Assembly (NCBI GenBank): GCA_030041005.1
Contig: JASHOR010000131.1
Location: 1 to 64,000, forward strand
DNA length: 64,000 bases
Direction of reading: 5' to 3'
Source: Xanthobacteraceae bacterium
GTDB lineage: Bacteria; Pseudomonadota; Alphaproteobacteria; Rhizobiales; Xanthobacteraceae
Position 1 is the stretch's first letter, and every line of letters starts with the position of its first letter. The notes under the pieces are model-generated. The model was not told the DNA's origin. It saw only the letters and a program-made list of their open reading frames with translations, and did not search any database. Positions 47,856-56,299 of this stretch are shown here, in pieces. The position numbers and the translations under genes are program-made.

Positions 47856-48830
47856 TCACTCGACCGTGAGGCCCAGCTTTTTGATCAGGGCGGCCCATTT
47901 GCCTTCCTCGCGCTTGATGTTGGCGGTGTAGGCTTCGGGCGTGCTTGGCGCCGGATCATCACCGGCCTCAACCAACCGTTTCTTGAACGCTTCGGAGGCC
48001 AGCGCCGTGCGCAGGTCCTTGTTGAGCCGATCGACGATCGGGCGCGGCACGCCCGCCGGAGCAACCAAGCCATAATAGAGCACCGCATCAAAGCCGGGCA
48101 GGCCGGATTCGGCAGCGGTGGGCACATTGGGCAGCGCCGCGGAACGCTTTGTGTCGGCGACTGCGATCGCGTGCAGTTGTCCACCCTGCACGTTGCTGAT
48201 CGCCGCCGGAATCGTGTCAAAGCCGATCGGCACATGATTGCCGATGACGTCCGTCGTCAGCGGCGCGGTGCCCCTGTAGGTAACGACAGTCGTGTGGACG
48301 CCGGCGACCATGTTGAACAACTTGACTGCGAAGTAAAGCAGCGTCGGCGAAGGCGGAGTGCCGATCGCGAGCTTGCCCTGCTCTTTCTTCGCGAGCGCGA
48401 TGACATCGGTCAGCGACTTCGCTGGAAACGACGGATTGGAGACGATGAAAACCGGCGTCGAGGCGATCAGGCCGATTGGGGAAAAATCCTTGTTGACGTC
48501 ATAATCCGCGTTGGGGCTTAGGCCGATGCCGGTCATTATGATTCCCAACGTGTAACCATCCGGGGCGGCATTGGCGATGTCGCGTGTTCCTATCATGCCG
48601 CCGGCGCCACCGCGATTTTCGACGATCACCGTCTGGCCGAGCGCTGCCGACAGGCGCTGCCCGACCAACCGGCCGACCAGATCGACGCCACCGCCGGGTG
48701 GAAAGGGCACGATGAGGGATATCCGCCGGGCGGGATAATCTTGTGCAACCGCCTGCGTGAACGGTATGAGAGTCGAACCGATGACGAGCGCGCTCGCCGC
48801 AAGGCCGGCGCGAAACATACTCGACGCCAT
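47856..48830 (-). CDS. Bug/TctC-family tripartite tricarboxylate transporter substrate-binding protein
   Basis: A 324-residue periplasmic binding protein with signal peptide (MASSMFRAGLAASALVIGST, cleavage near AVAQDYPA). Family blocks are ISLIVPFPPGGGVDLVGRLVG, ENRGGAGGMIGTRDIANAAPDGYTLGI and PTAAESGLPGFDAVLYYGLVAPAGVPRPIVDRLN. ATG at 48830 has GGAG upstream. It is the last gene of the leftward unit nitrilase-MFS-amidohydrolase-Bug (52968 to 47856). No TctA/TctB membrane genes are nearby, as is common for Bug proteins; it may act as a receptor or use a distant permease. Confidence 0.9.
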   Translation of the reverse strand: MASSMFRAGLAASALVIGSTLIPFTQAVAQDYPARRISLIVPFPPGGGVDLVGRLVGQRLSAALGQTVIVENRGGAGGMIGTRDIANAAPDGYTLGIIMTGIGLSPNADYDVNKDFSPIGLIASTPVFIVSNPSFPAKSLTDVIALAKKEQGKLAIGTPPSPTLLYFAVKLFNMVAGVHTTVVTYRGTAPLTTDVIGNHVPIGFDTIPAAISNVQGGQLHAIAVADTKRSAALPNVPTAAESGLPGFDAVLYYGLVAPAGVPRPIVDRLNKDLRTALASEAFKKRLVEAGDDPAPSTPEAYTANIKREEGKWAALIKKLGLTVE

Positions 48831-48874
48831 GATGATTTTTCTCCAGCGTGACTCGAGACTACCGAGGACGAGCT

Positions 48875-49930
48875 TCATTGCGCGGCCACTTGCGGTAGTG
48901 CGCGGCCGGTCGCATCGGTCGGTAACCGCAGGAATTCCGCGGCCGTAACGCTGTAAACGCGTTGACGCTGCTCTGCGGTCAGCGATTGCTGGGTTTCGAT
49001 CTCGGCGACCGGCGACGTTGCGTTCATGTCGAAAGGAAAATCGGTGCCGAACATGACGCGTTCGGCGCCAACGGTATCGATAAGGAATGCCGATGAGCGA
49101 GCAGAGTGAATGATCGTGTCGTAGTAGAAGCTTTTGAGATAATCGCTTGGCGGACGTTTGATGTTGCGGCGACATTCCGGACGCGCCCGGTAGCCGGCAT
49201 CGAGGCGGCCGATGATGTAAGGGAGGAATCCGCCCGCTTGACCGAGACAAATCCGCAGGCGGGGAAACCGATCGAGCACGCCGGTGAAGATAAGTTGCGC
49301 GGCGGCGAGGGTGGTGTCGAGCGGGAATCCGATCAGATTGCGCAGGTGATAATCGGCCATCCGTTCTTGGCCGGCGACGTTGTGGGGATGAATGAGCAGC
49401 GCGAGACCAAGCGACTCTATTGCGGCGTAGAAGTCGAAATGTCTGGCGTCGTCCAAACCGAGGCCGTTAACGTTGGATCCGATCTCGACGCCCAGAAGGC
49501 CAACCTCCTTGATCCGCTCCGCCTCGCGGATGCTTCCCGCTACATCTTGCAGCATCACGGTGCCGAAGCCGAGCATCCGGCCCGACCGATGCCGCACCGC
49601 TTCGGCGATGCCGTCGTTTTCCAACGCCATCAAGGCGCGCGCTTCGGCGACGTTGGACCAGTAATAAAAGACGAACGGCGGCGCCAGCAGCACCTGTCGG
49701 TCGATCTGCTCGCGGTCCATATGCGCAAGCCGCAGGTCAATGTCATAGAAGGTCGGCTTTATGGGCCCGTAGGGCCGCTCCGGCGTATGAACGAAAATGC
49801 CGACCCCGGCGCGATCCTCATACGGTGTATCGCAGTGCGCACCGACCCGCCGGATTTCGGCGAGCACCGCCGGGGAAATATAGTGGCTGTGGATATCGAT
49901 ACGCGGCATCGGTTGGTCTCGAACCGCCAT
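48875..49930 (-). CDS. Amidohydrolase family 2 (ACMSD-like metal-dependent hydrolase/decarboxylase)
   Basis: A PF04909 TIM-barrel enzyme of about 351 residues. The N-terminal metal motif is IDIHSHYISP, His in LALLIHPHNVAG and Asp in ERVMFGTDFPFDMN complete the predicted site. This family includes aromatic decarboxylases such as ACMSD and hydroxybenzoate decarboxylases, and some hydrolases. ATG at 49930 (MAVRDQPMPRIDIHSH) is my choice; 49909 gives a start directly at PRIDIHSH. The gene is in the catabolic operon between the MFS carrier (36-base gap) and the Bug protein. Confidence 0.87.
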   Translation of the reverse strand: MAVRDQPMPRIDIHSHYISPAVLAEIRRVGAHCDTPYEDRAGVGIFVHTPERPYGPIKPTFYDIDLRLAHMDREQIDRQVLLAPPFVFYYWSNVAEARALMALENDGIAEAVRHRSGRMLGFGTVMLQDVAGSIREAERIKEVGLLGVEIGSNVNGLGLDDARHFDFYAAIESLGLALLIHPHNVAGQERMADYHLRNLIGFPLDTTLAAAQLIFTGVLDRFPRLRICLGQAGGFLPYIIGRLDAGYRARPECRRNIKRPPSDYLKSFYYDTIIHSARSSAFLIDTVGAERVMFGTDFPFDMNATSPVAEIETQQSLTAEQRQRVYSVTAAEFLRLPTDATGRALPQVAAQ

Positions 49931-49966
49931 ACCGTGATCTTCACGGCCAACGGCGCGGGGCAACGG

Positions 49967-51286
49967 TCAGGTCATCTTCCCTTGCGTCTCCGGCACAATA
50001 ATCGCGCCGACGATATAGAGCGCGATCGCCACCAGGAGAAACGTGATCACCGTTGATGGGATATGTTCCACGGTCCCGCTCGCGAGCGTGACAAAGGTCG
50101 GCATCATGCCGCCGAGAGCGAAACCGGCGTTCCAGGACAGCGACGTCCCGGTGGCGCGAAGCTTCGTCGGGAAACGTTCATTGAGGAAGATGATGATCGG
50201 AGCCAGCACGGCATTTCCGCAGAACGTCAGTATCAAAGCATACAGGTAGATCAGGCCGAGTGAATCCGACGACAGTCTTGCCAGCAGCATATAGCAGGAC
50301 GGTATCAGAATCAGGTTCGCCACGCCGAGGAACAGAAAGACGCGCTTGCGGCCGAAGCTGTCGGAAAGATGGCCGAATATCGGAGTTGCGGCAATCGCGG
50401 CGAAATTGGCGATGACCAGGATGCCGCCGAGTTCTTGACCCGGAACTTTGTTGATCAGTTTCAGGAATGCAGGCAGGTAACTCTGGGTTAGATAGATCTG
50501 TATTCCCGCGCCGATGACGATCATCATGTTGACGACGTTGATGCTCGCATATTTCCGGGTGAAAAGATCGCGCAACGGCGAACGGCTCTGTTGTCGCCGC
50601 TGTTCGGCAGCGAGCCAAAGCGGCGACTCTTCTACGGCGCGATAGATGAACGCGCTGAGGATCGCTCCGACGAATCCACCAAAGAACATCACACGCCATC
50701 CCCAGGTGAGAAAGCTGTCGCCCGGGAAAATGTGCGAAACGATGAAATACATGGCGGAGGCGAGAAGCGAACCGATAGCTGCGCCGGTGCCGATGATACC
50801 CGATACCAGCCCGCGCAAACGCGGCTCGACGGTTTCGGTGCCGATGGTGTGCGACGACGACACGACGCCGCCGACAAAGATGCCCTGCAGCACGCGCAAC
50901 AGGATGAAAAGGATCGGCGCCAGCAAGCCGACCTGATTGATCGTCGGCAGCAGCCCCATCAGGCCGGTAACGGTGCCAATGCCGCCAACCGCGACGATCA
51001 TCGCGCGCCGTCGGCCGTTGCGATCGGCATAGGGCCCGAATATTGCGGAACCCAGCGGACGCATGACCAGTGTCACGGCATAGGCGGCATAGACGGCCGC
51101 CAGCGAGAGAAGCTGGCTATTGCTGGGAAAGAAGATCGCGCCGATGGTCGGAGCGACGAACAGGATAATAAACAGATCGAATAGATCGCAGGACCATGCG
51201 AGTGTCGAGCAGATCGCAGTATTGATGACCTGGCGTTGGCTGGGGCGACGGGGGGTACCTGAAGGGTTCGCAAGATCGGTGCTCAT
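49967..51286 (-). CDS. MFS transporter, metabolite:H+ symporter type
   Basis: A 439-residue inner-membrane carrier with twelve hydrophobic segments. The loop 2-3 motif reads GPYADRNGRRRAMI, preceded by VTLVMRPLGSAIFG, and the loop after helix 5 contains LRGLVSGIIGTGAAIGSLLAS. WSCDLFDLFIILFVAPTIG replaces the EWYDF motif of the MHS group. It likely imports the acid or amide processed by the neighbouring nitrilase and amidohydrolase; the substrate itself is unknown. It starts 32 bases after the nitrilase stop. Confidence 0.88.
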   Translation of the reverse strand: MSTDLANPSGTPRRPSQRQVINTAICSTLAWSCDLFDLFIILFVAPTIGAIFFPSNSQLLSLAAVYAAYAVTLVMRPLGSAIFGPYADRNGRRRAMIVAVGGIGTVTGLMGLLPTINQVGLLAPILFILLRVLQGIFVGGVVSSSHTIGTETVEPRLRGLVSGIIGTGAAIGSLLASAMYFIVSHIFPGDSFLTWGWRVMFFGGFVGAILSAFIYRAVEESPLWLAAEQRRQQSRSPLRDLFTRKYASINVVNMMIVIGAGIQIYLTQSYLPAFLKLINKVPGQELGGILVIANFAAIAATPIFGHLSDSFGRKRVFLFLGVANLILIPSCYMLLARLSSDSLGLIYLYALILTFCGNAVLAPIIIFLNERFPTKLRATGTSLSWNAGFALGGMMPTFVTLASGTVEHIPSTVITFLLVAIALYIVGAIIVPETQGKMT

Positions 51287-51318
51287 CGCCGGGGCCCTTG
51301 TTTGGTATGCGGCTTCGA

Positions 51319-52968
51319 TCAGGCCGTGATCGGTTGGATCAATGGATCGTAGAATTGCGGGCGGCGGTTGCGGACGAGGTCGGTCCCGGGTCGAATCTGC
51401 TTATCCCGGGCCCATGCAAGATTGAGGTAGGAAAACACGTAGTCGCCCTGATCGGTGCCGGCCTTGTTCGGTGTCGCGGCATTGGGGAAGATCACCGTGC
51501 TGCCGCCCGGATGCGAGGCGTCAGCGCGATTGGCGGCGACCACGAAAATCTTGTTCTCCAGGGCTCGCTCGCGCGCAAACAGATCGGCCTCCCGCGGGGC
51601 GCGGAAATTCGACGGGAGCGCGACGATGTCGGCGCCCATGCAGGTCAGCACGCGCGCGACCTCGAAGAAGCAGACTTCGTGTCCAATCATGAGGCCGACA
51701 TTGCCGAACGGAAGCTGCAATACGCGATAGGCCTCGCCGGGCGTGGCCCAATCGCGCTCCTGATCGGTGAGATGGACCTTGCGGTACCTGTCCGCGACAG
51801 CTCCGTCCGGTCCGACCACGAAAACGGTGTGGTAGAGCTTTCCGGCTTCGGCCTCGACGAGATCGAGGACGTACCAGGCGTTCCAGCGTTTTGCGATTGG
51901 ACCGAATGCGTTGAGGACGCTCGCGGTCTCGCCGGCCGATTGCCTCGCCTGCGCCGCTGACGGCCGCGGTGCGGTCATGAACAGCTCCGGAAAAACGACA
52001 AGTCCGGAGTTTTCCTTGCCGGCCTCATCGCCATGCTTGAGTGCGCGCTGCAACGTCTCGGCGCTGTTACCGTCGTGATTGCAGACCTGCGCCGGCGAAG
52101 CGAGCACCGCGAGGCTGGCCGACACGATGGGTGTCGCGGCGACTTTCGCATATGGCAGGGCTTCGTACTTCTGGGTCAGCAGCTCGTAGGTCTTGGGCCG
52201 TCGGCCGCGCATCAGGCTGTCGGCGCGCTGCCGTACCGCCGCGACGTCCTCGGTATCGACGTCGGCATAAATAATCTCGTGATTGTGTTGGCTGCCGCGC
52301 ACGACAATGCTGCCGTCGGGGTGAATGATCTGGCTGTACCCCGGATAGGTAAGCCCTTCCTCGCGTCCGGCCTTGTCGGCGCAGACCATCCACAGCTCGT
52401 TCTCGCTGCCGCGGGCCGGCTCGTGGATTTCGTGCTGCTCGTGCGTCGTCGAGTTGGTGATATGGAGCAGAATTTCGGCGCCGTTGAGGGCTAGTATTCT
52501 CGCGCCTTCGGGAATACGCGCGTCGGCGCAGATGAACATGCCGATACGGCCGACCGGGGTATCGAACACCGGATAGCCGGTGTCCCCGACCGTGAAATAG
52601 AACGGGTCGAAATCGAACAGAAAGTTCTTCTGATATTTGCCGATCAACCCCTTGGGGCCGACCAGTACCGCAGAATTGTAAACCTTGTCACCGTCCTTTT
52701 CCGAAAGGCCGATCGCCACGTAAACCGACAATTCCTTGCAGAGCCTGCCGATATTCTCGGTGAACTCGCCGGGGATCGCGTCGCTGCACGAGACCGCATG
52801 GGCGCGGTCGCGCCAAACGTAGCCGGCATTCATGCACTCGGGGAACACGACGAGGCTGGCACCGTTCTTCGCCGCTTCGCGGACGTTGCGCAACACGCCG
52901 TCCAGGTTGAATTTTGTACGGTCAAGTTCCGAATAGGTCTGAATCGCGGCTACTTTGATTTTTGGCAT
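51319..52968 (-). CDS. Tandem-domain carbon-nitrogen hydrolase (two nitrilase domains)
   Basis: A 549-residue protein made of two complete nitrilase-superfamily domains. Predicted triads are Glu44 (LVVFPECMNAG), Lys114 (YQKNFLF), Cys147 (MFICADARIPE) in domain 1 and Glu328 (LVVFPELFMTA), Lys397 (YRKVHLTD), Cys433 (GHEVCFFEVARV) in domain 2. Both look catalytically competent. Known members hydrolyse nitriles, amides or carbamoyl groups; which applies is unknown. ATG at 52968 follows AAGGCAGAG. It heads the leftward operon ending at 47856, and a GACAC-N3-GTGTC operator candidate lies 56 bases upstream. Confidence 0.88.
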   Translation of the reverse strand: MPKIKVAAIQTYSELDRTKFNLDGVLRNVREAAKNGASLVVFPECMNAGYVWRDRAHAVSCSDAIPGEFTENIGRLCKELSVYVAIGLSEKDGDKVYNSAVLVGPKGLIGKYQKNFLFDFDPFYFTVGDTGYPVFDTPVGRIGMFICADARIPEGARILALNGAEILLHITNSTTHEQHEIHEPARGSENELWMVCADKAGREEGLTYPGYSQIIHPDGSIVVRGSQHNHEIIYADVDTEDVAAVRQRADSLMRGRRPKTYELLTQKYEALPYAKVAATPIVSASLAVLASPAQVCNHDGNSAETLQRALKHGDEAGKENSGLVVFPELFMTAPRPSAAQARQSAGETASVLNAFGPIAKRWNAWYVLDLVEAEAGKLYHTVFVVGPDGAVADRYRKVHLTDQERDWATPGEAYRVLQLPFGNVGLMIGHEVCFFEVARVLTCMGADIVALPSNFRAPREADLFARERALENKIFVVAANRADASHPGGSTVIFPNAATPNKAGTDQGDYVFSYLNLAWARDKQIRPGTDLVRNRRPQFYDPLIQPITA

Positions 52969-53024
52969 CTCTGCCTTACCTGCCCCCTGGCGACGGGAGA
53001 ATTTGGCAATATAGTGTCCTTTTG

Positions 53025-53037
53025 GACACCAAGTGTC
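53025..53037. promoter_or_regulatory. Operator candidate 1, GACAC-CAA-GTGTC (nitrilase operon side)
   Basis: GACACCAAGTGTC is a perfect 5-3-5 inverted repeat 56 bases upstream of the tandem-nitrilase ATG at 52968. It overlaps a second palindrome, GTGTCC-TTTT-GGACAC (53014-53029), so three half-sites are contiguous. A further half-site GTGTCAAC is at 53064. Sites 2 and 3 have the same architecture. Confidence 0.65.
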
Positions 53038-53146
53038 AACAAGCCTGAATGAGCCTTTATCCCGTGTCAACGATCATTTTTGCAGGGCTGAAGACGCGCC
53101 ACCACAGGCGGCGGTCGTCGGCATTTTTTCATTGAACGTCATGCGT

Positions 53147-53159
53147 GACACAGAGTGTC
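53147..53159. promoter_or_regulatory. Operator candidate 2, GACAC-AGA-GTGTC (aldolase copy 1)
   Basis: GACACAGAGTGTC lies 51 bases upstream of the class II aldolase ATG at 53211. It shares the extended context GTGACACA..GTGTC with site 3 upstream of the paralogous aldolase gene. The sequence after it (TTGGATGATAAAATACTTC) is AT-rich as expected for a promoter region. Confidence 0.65.
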
Positions 53160-53210
53160 TTGGATGATAAAATACTTCAAAATTAACCGTCGCAATGGAA
53201 GGATTGCACC

Positions 53211-53990
53211 ATGAACGTCATTGTCAGAGACAAAGCTGATTATCATGAGCAGACGACTCAACGGATGCAGCAGCATTTCGTTGTGCCGGAATGGACGGTG
53301 CGGCAGAAACTCGCGCTCGCGTGCCGGATGCTGGCGGCCGACGGTCACGATTCGGGGCTCGCCGGGCAGCTTTCTGCACGCGCCGCCAAGCCCGGCACCT
53401 ATTATATGTTGCGCTTCGGCCTGGGGCTGGAAGAAATCACCGCAGAAAACCTGCTGCTGGTCGACGATGACCTTAACGTGCTTGAGGGCGAAGGGATGCC
53501 CAACCCCTCGAATCGCTTTCATCTTTGGATCTACCGGGCGAAGCCGCGCGTCAACGCGATTACTCACACCCATGCCCCTCACGTGTCGGCATTGTCGATG
53601 ATCGGCGTTCCCTTGGCCGTCGCCCACATGGATACAAGTCTTTTTCATGAAGACTGCGCCTGGCTGCCAGTGTGGCCCGGCACGCCGATCGGCGACGACG
53701 AAGGCCGTATCATTTCGGAAGCAATAGGCGACAAGCGCGCTATCCTGCTCGCCCACCACGGCCAGTTGACGGCCTGCAGCAGCGTCGAGGAAGCGGCTGT
53801 TATGGCGATCTTCATCGAGCGCGCCGCACGCCTCCAATTGATGGCCATGAGCGCCGGGAAGATCCAATCAATCGACCCGCAACTTGCTGCCGAGGCGCAC
53901 GATTATCGTCTGAAGCAGCGTGCGATTGCCGCGACCTTCTACTACTACTCGCGCCGGGTCTTGCGTCAGGACAAAACAGTCATTGCCTGA
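53211..53990 (+). CDS. Class II aldolase/adducin family protein, copy 1
   Basis: A 259-residue cytosolic protein of the fuculose-aldolase/adducin fold, which uses a zinc ion held by histidines. The presumed ligands lie in AITHTHAPHVSALSM and LLAHHGQLTAC. Other conserved pieces are GLAGQLSAR and FGLGLEEITAENLLLVDDD. By hand count it differs from copy 2 (57704-58483) at about 34 of 259 positions, so they are recent paralogues. It is followed 83 bases later by a serine-glyoxylate-type aminotransferase gene. ATG at 53211 has GGAAGGA upstream. Substrate unknown. Confidence 0.88.
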   Translation: MNVIVRDKADYHEQTTQRMQQHFVVPEWTVRQKLALACRMLAADGHDSGLAGQLSARAAKPGTYYMLRFGLGLEEITAENLLLVDDDLNVLEGEGMPNPSNRFHLWIYRAKPRVNAITHTHAPHVSALSMIGVPLAVAHMDTSLFHEDCAWLPVWPGTPIGDDEGRIISEAIGDKRAILLAHHGQLTACSSVEEAAVMAIFIERAARLQLMAMSAGKIQSIDPQLAAEAHDYRLKQRAIAATFYYYSRRVLRQDKTVIA

Positions 53991-54073
53991 GCGAACCCCG
54001 ACGGCAAGGAGGCAAAACGGCGTCCTTGCCGGCAACCGCGCCGCGCATCACCACGTCACCACAGAGTACGCCG

Positions 54074-55267
54074 ATGACTCGCCATGCCGGTCGTCATTTT
54101 CTGCAAATCCCCGGCCCGACCAATACGCCGCTCGCCGTTCTTGCAGCCATTGCCAAGCCAACGATCGATCACCGCGGCCCGGAATTTGGTCTGCTCGGGC
54201 GCAGCGTGTTGGCCGGCATCAAGACAATATTCAAGACCAGCCAGCCCGTGGTGATTTATCCGGCATCGGGAACGGGCGCCTGGGAAGCGGCTCTCGTCAA
54301 CACGCTGTCGCCAGGCGACAAGGTGCTGATGGTCGAGACCGGGTGGTTTGCGACGCTGTGGAAGAAGATGGCGGCGCGCCTAAAGCTGGATGCGGAATTC
54401 ATCCCCGGCGACTGGCGCTCGGGCGTCGATGCGGGCAAAATCGCTGCTCGGCTGGCCGAGGACAGACAGCACCACATCAAGGCGGTGGCCGTTGTGCACA
54501 ACGAGACATCGACCGGTGTGACCTCGGACATTGCTGCGGTCCGCAGCTCGATGGACAGCGTCAAGCATCCTGCCTTGCTTCTCGTTGACACCATTTCTTC
54601 TCTCGCCTCGATGGACTACCGTCATGACGAATGGGGAGTGGATGTCACCGTTGCCGGTTCGCAGAAGGGGCTGATGCTGCCGCCTGGTTTGTCGTTCAAC
54701 GCCCTATCGGAAAAGGCCCGTAGAGCCTCCAGGACCGCCGGCCTGCCCCGCTCGTTCTGGGACTGGGAAGATATGCTGGCAGCCAATGAGACGGGCTATT
54801 TCCCGTACACCCCGGCAACCAACATGCTGCAGGGCCTGCAGGTCGCGATCGACCTGCTGCATGCGGAAGGTCTCGATTCCGTATTCGATCGCCATAAGCG
54901 CGCCGCAGAGGCGGTCCGGCGGGCGGTGCAGCATTGGGGCTTCGAAATTCAATGCCGCAACCCCGCCGAATATTCCTCTTCGCTGACCGCGGTTATCATG
55001 CCGCAGGGGCACTCTGCCGACCGATTGCGAGCTGAAATCCTTGAGCGCTGCAATATTTCGCTCGGCAACGGATTGGGACCCTTGAGCGGCAAGGTCTTTC
55101 GTATCGGCCACCTGGGCGATTTCAACGATCCGACGATCACGGCAACGCTGACCGGCATCGAAATGGGATTGCGCGTGGTCGGCGTGCCCCATCGTCCTGG
55201 CGGAGCCGAGGCAGCAGTGGCCTATCTCGCCGGCAACGGCCCCCCGGTTGCGCAAGCTGCGGAATGA
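54074..55267 (+). CDS. Class V PLP-dependent aminotransferase, serine-glyoxylate aminotransferase-like
   Basis: A 397-residue fold-type I enzyme. The opening RHFLQIPGPTNTPLAVLAAI and IDHRGPEF are typical of serine-glyoxylate and alanine-glyoxylate aminotransferases. The PLP Lys is in VTVAGSQKGLMLPPG; LLLVDTISSLASMDYRHDEWGVD and the phosphate-side segment PASGTGAWEAALVNTLSPGD are present. ATG at 54074; an upstream in-frame extension overlaps the aldolase gene and is rejected. It would move amino groups between serine or alanine and glyoxylate, connecting the island to C2 metabolism; this is inferred from family membership. Confidence 0.88.
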   Translation: MTRHAGRHFLQIPGPTNTPLAVLAAIAKPTIDHRGPEFGLLGRSVLAGIKTIFKTSQPVVIYPASGTGAWEAALVNTLSPGDKVLMVETGWFATLWKKMAARLKLDAEFIPGDWRSGVDAGKIAARLAEDRQHHIKAVAVVHNETSTGVTSDIAAVRSSMDSVKHPALLLVDTISSLASMDYRHDEWGVDVTVAGSQKGLMLPPGLSFNALSEKARRASRTAGLPRSFWDWEDMLAANETGYFPYTPATNMLQGLQVAIDLLHAEGLDSVFDRHKRAAEAVRRAVQHWGFEIQCRNPAEYSSSLTAVIMPQGHSADRLRAEILERCNISLGNGLGPLSGKVFRIGHLGDFNDPTITATLTGIEMGLRVVGVPHRPGGAEAAVAYLAGNGPPVAQAAE

Positions 55268-55571
55268 CTGCCGATCTGATGTAGAGATACGAGCCTCCGG
55301 ACGGCGAGCGTCATCACGGCCATCGCATCAAACCTCACTGAGCCGCTTTGACGGTGAGACAGGGTCGATCCGGATCCGCTTGGGCCCATCCTGGCATTGT
55401 TCAGTTCGCCGTCGGGTTGACTTGCGCGCGAGACGGCGTACGAACGCGCGGTGGCGTACGCCCGGGGTCGCCATTCGTCCAGATTTCCGCTTACACGCGG
55501 TGCAGCCGTATCTTTCCTCGCCGAACCCTATTCGGCGCGCATTAATCGTAAGGGACCCTAATTGGGACAAA

Positions 55572-56216
55572 GTGATAGTGGTCAAGCGAACTGACAACCG
55601 AATATCCGACGTCAAAGCGCGGAAGAAGCCTGGGCAGAATTATCGCGCCTTGGGTTTCAGGTCCGGCGGGGAAGGGATCGGCGCGCGCATCCGATTTCTG
55701 CGGCAGCAAAGAAACATGACTTTGGAACAATTGTCTGCATCGTCCAAACTGACCAAAAGCTTCGTTTCCAAAGTAGAACGCGGCGTGTCAGTCCCCTCGA
55801 TATCGACTGCAATGAGGTTGGCTGAAAGCTTCAAGATCACGGTCAGCCAACTTCTCGGCGAGGATCACTACGACGATGCCTTGTCGTTGGTCCGCAAGGA
55901 AGAACGGCGTTCGTTTATGCGACCCGGCAGCTCCTCCGGATACAATTATGAAATGGTTGCGGGCCCCAAGCGGTTTAAGCGCATGGAGCCGTACGTCATG
56001 CGGCCTCCACTCAAATTTCAGAACAAGCGCCTTTTCAAGCACGTGGGCGAAGAACTCATGTTCGTCTTATCGGGAAGGGTCGAGGTCGAAATCTCGGATC
56101 AGATCATCGAGCTGCGGCACGGCGATGCGCTTTATTTCGATTCGCATTTGCCTCACCGCTCGCGGTCGCTTGGCGGAAAATATGCCGAGGTTCTCGTCGT
56201 CGTCACGGAAGCATGA
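55572..56216 (+). CDS. XRE-family transcriptional regulator with C-terminal cupin domain
   Basis: A DNA-binding regulator of about 214 residues. The helix-turn-helix is RIRFLRQQRNMTLEQLSASS, followed by KLTKSFVSKVERGVSVPSISTAMRLAESF (about 37-85), and the C-terminal cupin effector domain has HVGEELMFVLSGRVEVEISDQIIELRHGDALYFDSHLPHRSRSLG. GTG at 55572 or 55578 are the plausible starts; upstream in-frame sequence back to 55248 is Arg-rich and not conserved. It is the only regulator between the two aldolase copies and so the best candidate reader of the GACAC-N3-GTGTC sites, though nothing in the sequence proves it. Confidence 0.88.
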   Translation: MIVVKRTDNRISDVKARKKPGQNYRALGFRSGGEGIGARIRFLRQQRNMTLEQLSASSKLTKSFVSKVERGVSVPSISTAMRLAESFKITVSQLLGEDHYDDALSLVRKEERRSFMRPGSSSGYNYEMVAGPKRFKRMEPYVMRPPLKFQNKRLFKHVGEELMFVLSGRVEVEISDQIIELRHGDALYFDSHLPHRSRSLGGKYAEVLVVVTEA

Positions 56217-56299
56217 AACCTTGGCGTCAGCTTCAAGGTTTTGTGGAACAAGCAAATGCCGGGTCAACGTTAACTGAAGCGTCGCGCCGGATCGCCGGC

